From assembly GCA_030374805.1 (NCBI GenBank), contig JARGSG010000112.1:124001-188000 (forward strand): a DNA stretch of 64,000 bases. The letters are read 5' to 3'. Of the stretch, positions 34,771 to 45,493 are shown one piece after another (positions within the stretch are counted from its first letter, which is position 1; the number at the start of each line of letters is the position of its first letter). Source of the stretch: Gracilaria gracilis. Taxonomy: Eukaryota; Rhodophyta; Florideophyceae; Gracilariales; Gracilariaceae. Made by a program: the position numbers and the translations under genes. Under the pieces are notes generated by a model, which had not been told where the DNA came from, made no database searches, and worked only from the letters and a program-made list of their open reading frames with translations.

Positions 34771-35013
34771 ATGGAGAGAAACGGATTGGGGAGAGGGCAA
34801 ATGAAACGCTCTCGAAAGTCGCAGAAAGCTCGAAACAACATGACACGGTTGCTTCGAAGTGGAAAGAACAGTAGCTCATCGTCTGACAATCACTCACCAC
34901 CGATGACTTCACCACCGATGACTTCACCACCGATGACTTCCGCGACGAATAGCTCGAAGCACTCACCGTGGGACGAGGTCACGTTGCTGATAGCCTTGAG
35001 AAACAGTGTTTGA
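34771..35013 (+). CDS. Small basic hypothetical protein with three 15-bp repeats
   Basis: A TATAAAA lies just before ATG 34771 (MERNGLGRGQMKRSRKSQKA). The product is about 80 residues, basic then Ser-rich, with three exact CCACCGATGACTTCA units (PPMTS) at about 34897-34941. No family recognised. The start 51 bp upstream is also possible. Confidence 0.3.
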   Translation: MERNGLGRGQMKRSRKSQKARNNMTRLLRSGKNSSSSSDNHSPPMTSPPMTSPPMTSATNSSKHSPWDEVTLLIALRNSV

Positions 35014-35065
35014 TGTTCTTTTCTTCGAGTTGGTTTCCTCTCTTCAAGCCACAGCCTATGCCACA

Positions 35066-35374
35066 ATGGCTGTGACTTCGATGAGCCCCTCGCACGCAAA
35101 CAGTACCGTTTCGGCCTTGAGAAATAGATATTTGGGCACCGCAGTCGGCGGACTCGTTGCATTAAATCTGTGCATCGCTATCAACAGAGGCATTCTCTCT
35201 CTTTCAATCCACTCCCTATTCATCATCCTTCTCGTTTGCTCTAGTATTGTGAACCAGCGTCTAAGCTTTATCTTGGACAGGTACTTCTGTGGCATTAGAG
35301 AACACCGTAGGCCCCGCACGCGCCACATACTACACTCGGAAGAACCACTACACCAGTATAACAATGATAAGTAA
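35066..35374 (+). CDS. Small putative membrane protein
   Basis: From ATG 35066, about 102 residues. Two adjacent hydrophobic stretches (YLGTAVGGLVALNLCIAI and LSLSIHSLFIILLVCSSIV) could be membrane helices, with a basic C-terminus. No known family. The reverse strand is also open, so coding is uncertain. Confidence 0.3.
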   Translation: MAVTSMSPSHANSTVSALRNRYLGTAVGGLVALNLCIAINRGILSLSIHSLFIILLVCSSIVNQRLSFILDRYFCGIREHRRPRTRHILHSEEPLHQYNNDK

Positions 35375-35581
35375 ACATATTCAAATCAAACGTTTTCGCT
35401 TTCATATCCAAACCATCGTGCCCCCACTCCGCTTCGCAGGATCCGATGACATCTAACATGGTCGTTACTCAACACAACGGTTTCAATCATATTCGTTTAC
35501 AACAACAGACGATATGCTATTAAGAGTACTTTAAAATGCAGTTGTCACGTAGAGTACCACTATCCTCCTTTCCATCTTCAT

Positions 35582-36268
35582 TCAGTCCTCGTCTCCATCC
35601 TCAGATTCTTCTTCTATCCCCTTCCCTTCGTAGTTCTCATCCTCGTCATCGCTTTCGAACACCATGGCCTTTTCCTCCTCCAATTCTAACTTTGGCGCAG
35701 TATTACCGTTCTTCTTCATACTCATCAAGTCCTCGTCTTCCTTAAACTTTGGTCGGAAATGGTGATTCAAATGGACAGCATCCGGCAGGCTGTACTTTTT
35801 CGGCACCATATACATATGGTAGCGAAACAATGGAGTGTCGGGAAATCGTCCATCAGAACTTGCCGCCCCTGCATGAAGTACATCCCCTCTTCCAACAAAA
35901 ATGGACATAGGCGAAACGTAGAACTCTTTCACGAACAGACCCCGTGCCAACCCTTCGAACGCCTTCGGAGTCACCGCAAAATGAGCGTGAGATCCTTCGC
36001 ATACCCATAATGGAAAAGATACACTTCCGCAAACCATCAAAAACTACCCCGGATTACTCTTCCCATCAAGCTTCTCCTCATTTGTCAGAGTCTGGAAATC
36101 TGTATGTAACTGCTGCCTCTGGCACCCAGTTCCGGTGCATAATATCCTCCCTCCGGTCTTCGGCCCATACATTCTCTCGTTCGGTTGCTTATTGTCTTGC
36201 AGTCCCAAAGCCTTTAGGGGTTATGGTGTATATAGCTATAGTGCATGCCGTATATTCGTACCGTCTAT
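35582..36268 (-). pseudogene. 2-oxoglutarate/Fe(II) oxygenase-like relic
   Basis: The double-stranded beta-helix pattern is readable in one frame: QLHTDFQTL gives an HxD iron motif (about 36098-36110), then PLWVCEGSHAHF, then IFVGRGDVLHAGAA with the distal His (about 35870-35890), and RYHMYMVP with the 2-oxoglutarate Arg. An acidic tail ends at 35582. A TAG interrupts at 36044-36046, and an upstream in-frame TAG near 36270 limits the N-terminus, so the gene is a fragment. The substrate is unknown. Such oxygenases are found in both host genes and transposons. Some cupin-fold proteins share this layout. Confidence 0.5.
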
Positions 36269-36269
36269 T

Positions 36270-37013
36270 GCACACATAATTTAAGTTTCTAGCGATGAAA
36301 AGCAGGCTGAGGATATGCTTTCAGAAATTGTGTAGTGCGTGTGAAAAGTTTGCCATATGATCTCTTGCAAACAGAGTCGAAGAAGCGTCGTACTAGTGTA
36401 GTGCAGCGACGTCGATTTGGTCCTATTGCCTAAGATAAGAACCTGGTGATGCACAGGAACAATTTCTGCGTGTCACGACTAGTATTTACCTCGCGAGTGG
36501 AAATGTTCATTGAGAGTATTAGACCATAGAAACTTTTGTTACCATTACCGTCAAAGTCTCTTCTTAAACTTTTAATATCTGTCATCCGAAAATTAGTATG
36601 GTTCAAGTAGGAAGCCAAGACCAGGCAAATATTTGGGGATTATGAGTTCACATGAAGAAACCTTGGTCGTGTAATCTAGGATAACACTCTTGTGATTCAA
36701 AATAAACACGTTTGCCACGTATAAGCATCAACATTGCATTAGCGACTGGTGACTTCTATTGACCAATAATGATATTAAATCATTCCAATTACGGTTCCTT
36801 TAAAAGTCGCAGGTTTATTATGGTGTCATCCTGTCCGGTTCTGTGATCATGAAATCAGTATGGTTCAATTAGGAAACGAACCTACGGCCAGTTTGGTCAA
36901 CACACGAGGACTCATAAACAGAAAATGGTCGTTTAACTTATGAGAACAATGTTATGATTCACAAGAAACTCGTTTTCTGGTTACAACCACCTGCATTTCA
37001 CATGCTGTCAATT
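36270..37013. other. AT-rich interval with a diverged ~262-bp duplication
   Basis: No gene. The segment around TATGGTTCAAGTAGGAA (36598) returns diverged at 36860 (TATGGTTCAATTAGGAA), with flanking similarity over roughly 110 bp. This is the left flank of the LTR element. Confidence 0.5.
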
Positions 37014-37401
37014 TCTTATGAATTTGTAGGGGACTATGTCCCAAATTAATTATTTTATTGTTGGAATGCTATGTTGGAAACTATTGTTGTAATGCTTAGT
37101 ATATTTATTGTTGTAGTTTATTTTTGGACTATTCTAGTGGAAGTATTAAGCTGAGTACAGTGCTTCAAATTCTATTTGGTAAAGTCTATATAAACTACTT
37201 TTGTCGCGCGCTTCACTCTCTCCCGTCTTCTCGCTCCAAGCGCAGAACAGGAAGGAGAGCCCAGAAGTGCCTCCCGCGACGAAAGCGTTCTTTACAGAAG
37301 TTAGAATAAATTATATTTTATTGAAAAACTTAAGCTTTGCAAAAAACTTTCAATAGTAAGCAAAAAACAAAACATTCTGAAAAACAAATTGACTTCCTAC
37401 A
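37014..37401 (+). repeat. 5' LTR of element B
   Basis: 388 bp, ending CTACA. It contains a TATATAAAC box at about 37197 and AATAAA at 37305. The first dinucleotide is TC, against TG in the 3' copy. Confidence 0.85.
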
Positions 37402-37910
37402 ATTTGGTAGCATCGCTTTTACAGTACTAACCATTTTACAGTGACTCTAAGAAGTCCAATAAGAAAGTGCCAAGTGGAACCCAGATTTCGCCGAACCACA
37501 CTAAACTAAGGTGCAAACCGTCCACCAATAAGAAGAAGCCAGTTGTACACTTAGACAAAAATCAAGCCTGCACGCGTGATCTCTGCCGTGACTGTCACCG
37601 TCACAAGCCGCTCACAGTGTCGTGGACAGATCACAACTGCTCAACCAATCATATTTCGTCGCTTGTCAGCCAATCAGGCTTTGGCGCCGCTCGACACCTG
37701 GTACTCGTGGAAAACGTGGACAAGTTGAGGATTCCTTGCCACCTGTGCGACCTTTGGTGTGAGGATCCTTTGGCTTACTGCCACCATCTGTGGAGCAATG
37801 GCGATCCGATGGCGGTACAGTGAGGTTTCTCATAATAGAGCTCTACCCATTGAGCTCTGACGTGTCAGACTATGAATATGGACCCCCGTTTCGGGTGAAA
37901 CTGGAAATAT
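37402..37910 (+). other. Leader of element B before the inner insertion
   Basis: Primer-binding-site candidate at 37405, then an open frame at 37467-37823 (118 residues, Cys/His-rich, unknown). It does not look like the N-terminus of gag. Confidence 0.4.
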
Positions 37911-38790
37911 TGTTGGGGACTTACCTTGTTAGGGTGAATCTGGGATAGAACCTATAAAATAGGTGTACAGTAGGGCCTTGTGGCATATTTGTCCAAATAT
38001 TTGGCGTCACACCCGCTGGGTAGGTACTTTGGCACCCTGACACTGGGTTGTCCACGTGTAGAGCCCTCGTGGGAGTCCGCAGCCCTAGGTACAGTAGATA
38101 GTATATATGCGCGGGTAATCTCACCCTGGAGCCACTAAGTAAAACTCACCTGAGTCGTCTCTTCTTCCTGAAGTACGTGGTCTTCATCCCGAAGGCTGGG
38201 CTATGGTTCTTACTGCCTACGTAGGTTCAGGACTCCTGTAAGGAGAGTAACCACGACTGGTCTCGGTACAATCACGCCTCAGAGTCCCTAAGGAAGTTAT
38301 TTACTACCAGTTTCTGGCTTGTTTCGCTAATTACCACAGCATCAGGTTGTATTTGTTGTCGTTCGCCGAGGTACCGGATCGTTGTTTAGTTCATCGTTTT
38401 CCTGGTGCAGGCCTCGCTTCCGCCTCTGTACAGAGTTATATTTGGACACTCGTGTGTGTGTGTGTCTCGTTCGGCTATCGGCCCTGTTCCCACCGTTGGC
38501 ACGGGCCGTAGCTTCGCTCGTGTGGTTCTCCGTAGGAGCATTACACCGTCTTACGGCACCGATCGCTCCACTTCTAGACTCGTTCTCTCCTGAATTGTCG
38601 TCGGTTACTCATCTCTAGGCTCACGCTCTTCTTTACCTCTGCAGGTTATTCCAGTACCGTCTCCGGTTTACACCCGGCTGCCATGCGGCACGCGCACGGG
38701 CAGAGGGCTCTACTTCCGAGTTCGCTCTTTTGTGGGAGCAGGACTCGGACATCCTGGTGGATACGTACCCTCTTTGGGGTTTGCTCTACA
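37911..38790 (+). repeat. Probable 5' LTR of element A
   Basis: Starts TGTTGGGGAC and ends CTCTACA, mirroring the CTACA plus three bases plus TGG layout of element B. It contains CCTATAAAATAGG (about 37949) and a short GT repeat. It is defined by its borders only, since no second copy is present. Confidence 0.5.
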
Positions 38791-39713
38791 TTCTGGTCTC
38801 CAGACTTAGAAGAGTCTAGTGGACTAGAGTCTGAAAAGGAAATTTAATTGACGTCGAACTCATAAGAGTTCGAAACTAGAAGTTTGTTGTTGTTTTTGAA
38901 GTTGTTTCCCCGCTTAGGCTTGTTTCTGTCACTGAAATGGGATCCGGAAAACGGCCAAGTCCGTCCAAGGCCCGTTCTGTCGGTTCTGGTTTACCCCCGC
39001 AAGCGCGGTCAGTTCCTGAACCGCTACCGGTGAAGGAGAAGAAATCAGGGAGCCGGAAACAACCGTCGAAGACGTCTGATGCCCCAGTGGCCGGGCCCGC
39101 TTCTGCTCCTCTGGAAGGATCCTTATCCGCTGCCGCGGCAAGTGACGCAGTATTATCCGAATTGGACACTCAAGTTCACATGCTCGAGGCCCAGAGCGCG
39201 GTGAGTGCTAACTTTCAAGCTGCACTCCAAAAGGAGGTCGAATCGCTTCGCGAGGAAGTGAAAGGACGCTCAAATGAGAGATGTTTCGGGAGAAATCCAG
39301 TTCCTGAGACAGGAAACGAACTCAATTCTGGAGTGCTTTGGTTCCCCCCAGGGTTTCGTGGATGGCTATTATCGGACAGTGGAAGAGTTCCGTGCCACAA
39401 CGGATCGAATTCACGCTCGTCTGGGTACCCTCGAAGCCATTATTAAAATGGAAAGAGAAGCAGAAGTCCCCCCACGGGAGAAGTCTGTTTCGAAAGATTT
39501 CGTTCATCACTCTGATAAGAAAAGTCATCGCAAGTTCTCAAAGAGTTTTGCCGCCACGTGGATTCGTCTGACTCTGACAGCTTGGACAGCTCGTCATCGT
39601 CGTTATCGCTCGCTGCCTCGGAGGGTAGTCGTTGTCGAAATTCTCCATCGTCTCTTTCAAGGGCCACGTTTACCTCTCAAGGTGCAATTCGTACCCGGGA
39701 GAAGGGAGCACTA

Positions 39714-42700
39714 GACTTTATCCATCCCCATAATTTTGCGCACGTGCACACGTGTACCACGTGCACACGTGTAGCACTGCACACTGGCACGCGTGTCCAC
39801 TTGTGTGCGGGTTACACGGTGCGCCGGGGGGAGCATGAAGCGTGACCAATTTCGAACTACGACCGCCCCGCCGACGACGACGACGCACTCGTTGCAAACC
39901 GCCGACGGCGACGGTGTGCCCGCGCCGACGGCGACGGCGTGCTCGCTTCAACCGGCGGCGGCGAAAGCGCGCTCGTTTCAACCGGCGGCGGCGACGGCGC
40001 GCTCGTTTCAACCTGCAGCGGCGACGGCGCGCTGGTTTCAACCGGTGGCGACAACGCGGTCATTTCAAACGCCGACGGCGACGGCGCGCTCGGTTCCACC
40101 GCCGACTTGGACGGGGGTGCTGGCCTGAACTGTCCCGATCGCCTTCCATAGTTCGTGCCACCACAACACCATGACGCCTATCACCCGCCGCCCAGCCCCC
40201 GTGCCATTCCCTACACTCTGCACACCCCGCTGCACACTGTCTCAGGGCTAAAGCGGCGCCAAGCAATGCAACACTGGCAGCCGTGGCTGCTCTCCCTCGT
40301 CGTTCTATCGCTGTTTCCCCGGCTCCACCAGTTGTTCTGCCCCACATTTTGCGGTGTGCAGCACCGCTTTCGACGCGCGTACGCCACACATTTTCAACAC
40401 CGTTAGCTGCCCATAGGCAATTGCTGCCTCCCGCCCGGAAAATACAGCCTCCGCAGCGCTAGAGCGCCGCAACAGTAGCAGTGTTATTGCGCAAGCACCA
40501 CCTTGGCCTATGCACTCACCGGCCTTCCTCCACCGCAATTGCCGCTACTGAAGCAACAACACCAGCCTTCTGTTGAGCCACCGTGTGAATCACAGGCCTG
40601 CAACGACCACAACACTACATCTCCCGTCGCGGCAAATCGGGAGTTAAAACCCGCAGGGCACCAGCCAACACGACCTCCTGGAGTCAGCTCCAGTCTGCTA
40701 GCAATCCTATCATTCCAGCCGATCCACTGTTACCCTGACCTAGCCTCTTTTGCCCCCCCCCCCCTTAACAAGCCCACCACAATTAGCTGCGATCATTGGC
40801 CTTTTTCAACCACCACCGCTCCTGTCGTACCACCACTACTCCTGGTGCACCATCACCGCTCTCTACCATGGCGTCTCCGAGCTCCGCTACAGTGTCCACA
40901 ATGCGACCGCCGTCTCCACTATCGGATCTCCCTTCCTTGCCTCCACGCCCGGTCTTTCAAATCGAATGCCGTTTGCGATTTCCAACAGCTGTTTCTTCCC
41001 GCCCTCGCTGAATACGCGTCGCGACCGCTGCTCTCAAGTTCATCGTGTCTCACAGCTTCTTCGCTGCCTTTGACATATGTTTCCCAACACTGGCGTTCAA
41101 GCAGAGTCGGCGTCTCGTCACATTAACAGCGACACTCATGTAGAATTGGCCATACGATCTCTCCATCACTGTCTGCGCTCTCTGACATAATTCTAAACAC
41201 ATACTTAATTGGAGATCTGGAATGGGGCGTCAAACAGGAAGGAATCTCAAATGACAGACAGGATGACCCAAAGTGTTTACTGGAGGAACGTTGTGTGCTT
41301 AGAATCAAATGTTCTTGGTGTTTCTCTCGCAGATAGATTACGAATTACCGATATATTGTACTTCTGCAATGGAGAAATGACAGAATTCCAAACGACATTA
41401 AGCTGCGCGTTGTCAGCGGTGCCGTGTGAAAGTGCGTGCAAATGATCGTGAGCCCAGCTCAGTAGCTCTCTACCACGTTCTACTCCTTTTTGGACTTCTG
41501 AAATATCGATTTCTGTAGAATCTGCGTTTTGGAAGAAGGACAAAGGCGGTCGGTTGGAAAAGTATAGGGAAGTCTTGCGACAACACTGGAGACTCCAAAG
41601 GAATCATGCAAATTCTCACCCTGGAAACGGGGGATAAATTGGTCTCGAGATAGATTAGAGCAAGGGACACATTGGAAAAAATGGTTTGTCTGCTTGAACG
41701 CCTAGTGTTGGGGAACATATGTCAAAGGCAGCGAAGGAGCTGTGAGACACGATGAACTTGAGAGCAGCGGTCGCGACGCGTATTCAGCGAGGGCGGGAAG
41801 AAACAGCTCTTGGAAGTCGCAAACGGCATTCGATGTGAAAGACCCGGCGTGGAGGCAAGGAAGGGAGATCCGATAGTGGAGACGGCGGTCGCATTGTGGA
41901 CACTGTAGCGGAGCTCGGAGACGCCATGGTAGAGAGCGGTGATGGTGCACCAGGAGTAGTGGTGGTACGACAGGAGCGGTGGTGGTTGAAAAAGGCCAAT
42001 GATCGCAGCTAATTGTGGTGGGCTTGTTAAGGGGGGGGGGGCCAAAGAGGCAGTCAGGGTAACAGTGGATCGGCTGGAATGATAGGATTGCTAGCAGACT
42101 GGAGCTGACTCCAGGAGGTCGTGTTGGCTGGTGCCCTGCGGGTTTAACTCCCGATTTGCCGCGACGGGAGATGTAGTGTTGTGGTCGTTGCAGGCCTGTG
42201 ATTCACACGGTGGCTCAACAGAAGGCTGGTGTTGTTGCTTCAGTAGCGGCAATTGCGGTGGAGGAAGGCCGGTGAGTGCATAGGCCAAGGTGGTGCTTTC
42301 GCAATAATACTGCTACTGTTGCGGCGCTCTAGCGCTGCGGAGGCTGTATTTTCCGGGCGGAGGCAGCAATGCCTATGGGCAGCTAACGGTGTTGAAAATG
42401 TGTGGCGTACGCGCGTCGAAAGCGGTGCTGCACACCGCAAAATGTGGGGCAGAACAACTGGTGGAGCCGGGGAAACAGCGATAGAACGACGAGGGAGAGC
42501 AGCCACGGCTGCCAGTGTTGCATTGCTTAACGCCGGGTTAGCCCTGAGACAGTGTGCAGCGGGGTGTGCAGAGTGTAGGGAATGGCACGGGGGCTGGGCG
42601 GCGGGTGATAGGCGTCATGGTGTTGTGGTGGCACGAACTATGGAAGGCGATCGGGGCGGTTGAGGCCAGCACGCCGTCCAAGTCAGCGGTGAAAGCGAGC

Positions 42701-43034
42701 GCGCCATCGCCGTCGGCGTTTGAAACGAGCGCTCCGTCGCCGCCGGTTGAAACTGGCACGCCGTCGACGCCGCCGGTTGAAACAAGCACGCCGTCGCCGC
42801 CGCCGGTTGAAGCGAGCACGCCGTCGCCGTCGGCGCGAGCACGACGTCACGGTCGGCGGTTGCAACGAGTGCGTCGTCGTCGTCGGCGGGCGGTCGTCAT
42901 GCGAAATTGGTCACGCTTCTTGCTTCCCCCAGCACACCGTGTAACCCGCGCACAAGTAGACACGCGTGCCCGTGTGTGTGCGTGCCAGTGTGCACGTGCT
43001 ACATGTGCGCGAAATTGTGGGGAGGGATAAGGTC
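39714..43034. mobile_element. 3.3-kb foldback element with ~1.35-kb inverted arms
   Basis: Arms 39714-41105 and 41689-43034 are inverted copies differing by many substitutions and indels; the spacer is about 580 bp. The ends read GACTTTATCC and GGATAAGGTC, flanked by TA on both sides, as for a TA target duplication. The outer arms carry CACGTGCACACGTGTA-type repeats, then about five 30-bp GC-rich units (GCGACGGCGCGCTCGTTTCA). No transposase is seen. The reading of gag resumes after the element, confirming insertion. Confidence 0.85.
41106..41688 (-). other. Foldback spacer with a protein-like fragment
   Basis: A minus-strand frame (41277-41543) contains ELLSWAHDHLHALSHGTADN and looks coding, with a possible frame change further 5'. 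It could be a captured host gene fragment. No family recognised. Confidence 0.3.
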
Positions 43035-44444
43035 TAATGAAGAGATCTAGGTGTCCTGGTTTTAAGGGGTTGAAGCTTACAAATCCGCTTTATCGGAAGT
43101 TGTTATCGTACCGTTACTATCGGTTACAGAAATCCGAATGAACAGGAACCTCTAGAAGTACCGAAAAGGTGAGGACGCACATTCGTAAGCTCAGCGTGAC
43201 ACTCAAGAATCGCGATTTTACAGAAAAAGGCCCCATCCAGGTGCTGGATTTCCTCTCTAGGTTCGTTCATGAAGCCGATATTCTTGGAATGGCGGAAGGA
43301 CAGGCGTACGTTGCTCTCCCTTCTTATCTGAAAGGTCAGGCTGAAGACCAGTTTATTTCCATCCTTGGATCGTCAAGAGCCTCGGAAGGTGGCGTTACTT
43401 GTTGGCCCGAAGCGGTTCATTACCTCTTAAGGTCATACGCTACTGGTCATGCCATTCAGCAGGCTACGTCGGCCCTTATAAAACTGAAGCAACGTCCAGA
43501 AGAAACGGAAACAGCTTGTTTAACGCGTCTGAATACGGCTTTTTACCGCTGTGGTAATGTTCATCCTTCACAGGAGAGATGTGCGATGTTGGTCGATGGG
43601 TTAAATCTCGCGATTTGGGCACTTGTAGTCCCCTATCGGGACGAGAATCGGCAGATAACCTATTTGGAATTGCTACAGTACGCCCGGGCTGAAGGGGATA
43701 CGCTCCGAGTTCGGGGTTCCTCCAAATCGAAGCCTCGTAAGGTACTGTTTGCCAACAATTCTGACTCTTCTCTGGCCCTTTCATGTGGGAATGAAGTCAG
43801 TATGGACATGGATAATTTGCACCTCAAAGGTAGTAACCCGAGTTCTATTGGCACCTCAATTGCCACCTGTGAATTGCAGTCAACCACGGTGCCCTCTACG
43901 GAGTGCGATCCGGCCCTGTATGCTCAGGATCGCCGAGTTGCGGCAGCACCGATACCATATGGAGGTTGCATGATGATGACAACTAGCCCAGGATGGAGAG
44001 AAAGCACTCAGCAGGGTCGTGTTATAGCGCGTCCCACCGATGGTTCAACCGCAGTGATCTGCTACGAATGTTATGAAGTTGGTCATATTTCACCGCAGTG
44101 CACGGTCCCGGCACGGGATAGGTAGAAAATCGTCACTCAGTTCGAGTCTCTGACGCCCGAGGAACAAGCACGAATCCCCAGAACATTCTATAAAGGCGCT
44201 AAGCATTCGTTGGCCCTTCAGAGAGCTGCTGAATCCATGCATGGTAACTCTGCCTTTGCGCAGAGTAACCTTCAGGCTCAGCCTCGCGAGCCGGTAAACG
44301 GGAATCAGGTAGGTCTCGCGGATAGAAATCGCCCGCATCAGGCGGTTCTATCTCCGAAAAACTAAATATGGGAGTCTCCCCGACGGGAGGGGCGTCTTCC
44401 AAGTCAAGACGCCCGAGGCGCCTCCGCTTCGCTTCCCGACTGTT

Positions 44445-45493
44445 ATGATCCTATTAAAGAAAATGGCAGCCACCGACGTGGATTCGAAACACTTTTGTGT
44501 TCTTTGTCGACCGTGGATACGGGCCCGTAATCCCCGTTTCCTGGATAGAATCCTGGTCATGGCCAAGCGGAACTATAAAGTTTACGCCGATCTCGGCCTT
44601 TCAGAACATTTTATGGTTCGTCAGTTGTCGGTCCTAGACACAGGCGCCACTCCTGACCTTATTCACAAGAAACTGATACCGCCTACTCTTCAGGAACGTG
44701 TTCGTTACGGTCCATCAATGGATATTTCGGATTCCAACAACAATCCGATTAGTACGGCTGGTTACATTTCGCTCCTGGTGAGATTAGAAAGGCACCTCGT
44801 GAAGGTAGATTCGTCGTTTGCGATTCGCTACCCGCACCAGTTATACTGGGTTGTGATTTTTGTGACAGGTTTGTGGAAAATATCCGTCCTCGGAAGCGTA
44901 CCATAGAAATGGAAGACGGTTCAATAATTCCGATTGTCCGGAGACCTCTGCGAGCCACTACGCGGAGACACGTACCGCTTCCTGTTGCACATCAGCCTAC
45001 CAAAGGCACAGCGGCATCAATGAAGTTGCACGTGCTCAAATCGGTGCACCTTCCGCCGGAGTCCCAGGTGTGGGTCGAAGTCTTCACCAAACAGTTTGGT
45101 CTACACACAGTGCAGCCGTCACTGGCACTATATGAAGAGCGCCAGATCGCTTTGGCTAATGGAGTTGTAACGATTCAACCGGATGAAGTCTTTAAGGTCC
45201 TCGTCGCCAATCTTGGCAAAACAAAACAATGGCTAACAAAGAACCAATTAATTGGCATGGTACTACCGCACACCGCTGCAGTGATACCCAAAAAGATTCC
45301 GATTGGAACCGTGCTCGGTGTATCTGACCCTAATAGGGAGGAGGAGGCCGCCAAACTCGCCGAACTACGGAATAAGTCACTTGAAGCCGATACGAATGAT
45401 ACCCAGAAGAACTCGGGTTCAGACACCTCAGCACCTTTTGAGGTTAAGCCGTTGCCACCTGGCACTGAACAGACGAACCCTGTTGAGGAGTGA
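44445..45493 (+). pseudogene. Aspartic protease and linker region of element A
   Basis: The catalytic motif LSVLDTGATPDLIHKKL lies at about 44625-44676 and is intact. The frame shifts near 44870, after which a linker with QVWVEVFTKQFG and a Glu/Lys/Ser-rich tail runs to 45493. It processes the element's polyprotein. Confidence 0.7.

Larger units (their letters stand above)
38937..44125 (+). pseudogene. Gag of element A, split by the foldback insertion
   Basis: The N-terminal part starts at ATG 38937 and reaches 39713 with frameshifts near 39.27 and 39.56 kb. The rest resumes at 43037 and runs to a TAG at 44123. The capsid-like region (KNRDFTEKGPIQVLDFLSRF and on) and a CCHC knuckle (CYECYEVGHISPQC, about 44062-44103) identify it. 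In the same frame the sequence stays coding-like beyond the TAG to a TAA at about 44362. Gag packages the element RNA. Confidence 0.75.

Noticed and set aside
37823-37910. tRNA-like fold around TAGAGCTCTACCCATTGAGC
   Set aside because: No acceptor stem or T-loop partner fits. The GAGCTC palindrome explains the look.
39842-40151. Arg-, Ala- or Thr-rich open frames in the foldback arms
   Set aside because: All frames of the GC-rich 30-bp repeat are open, giving low-complexity translations only.
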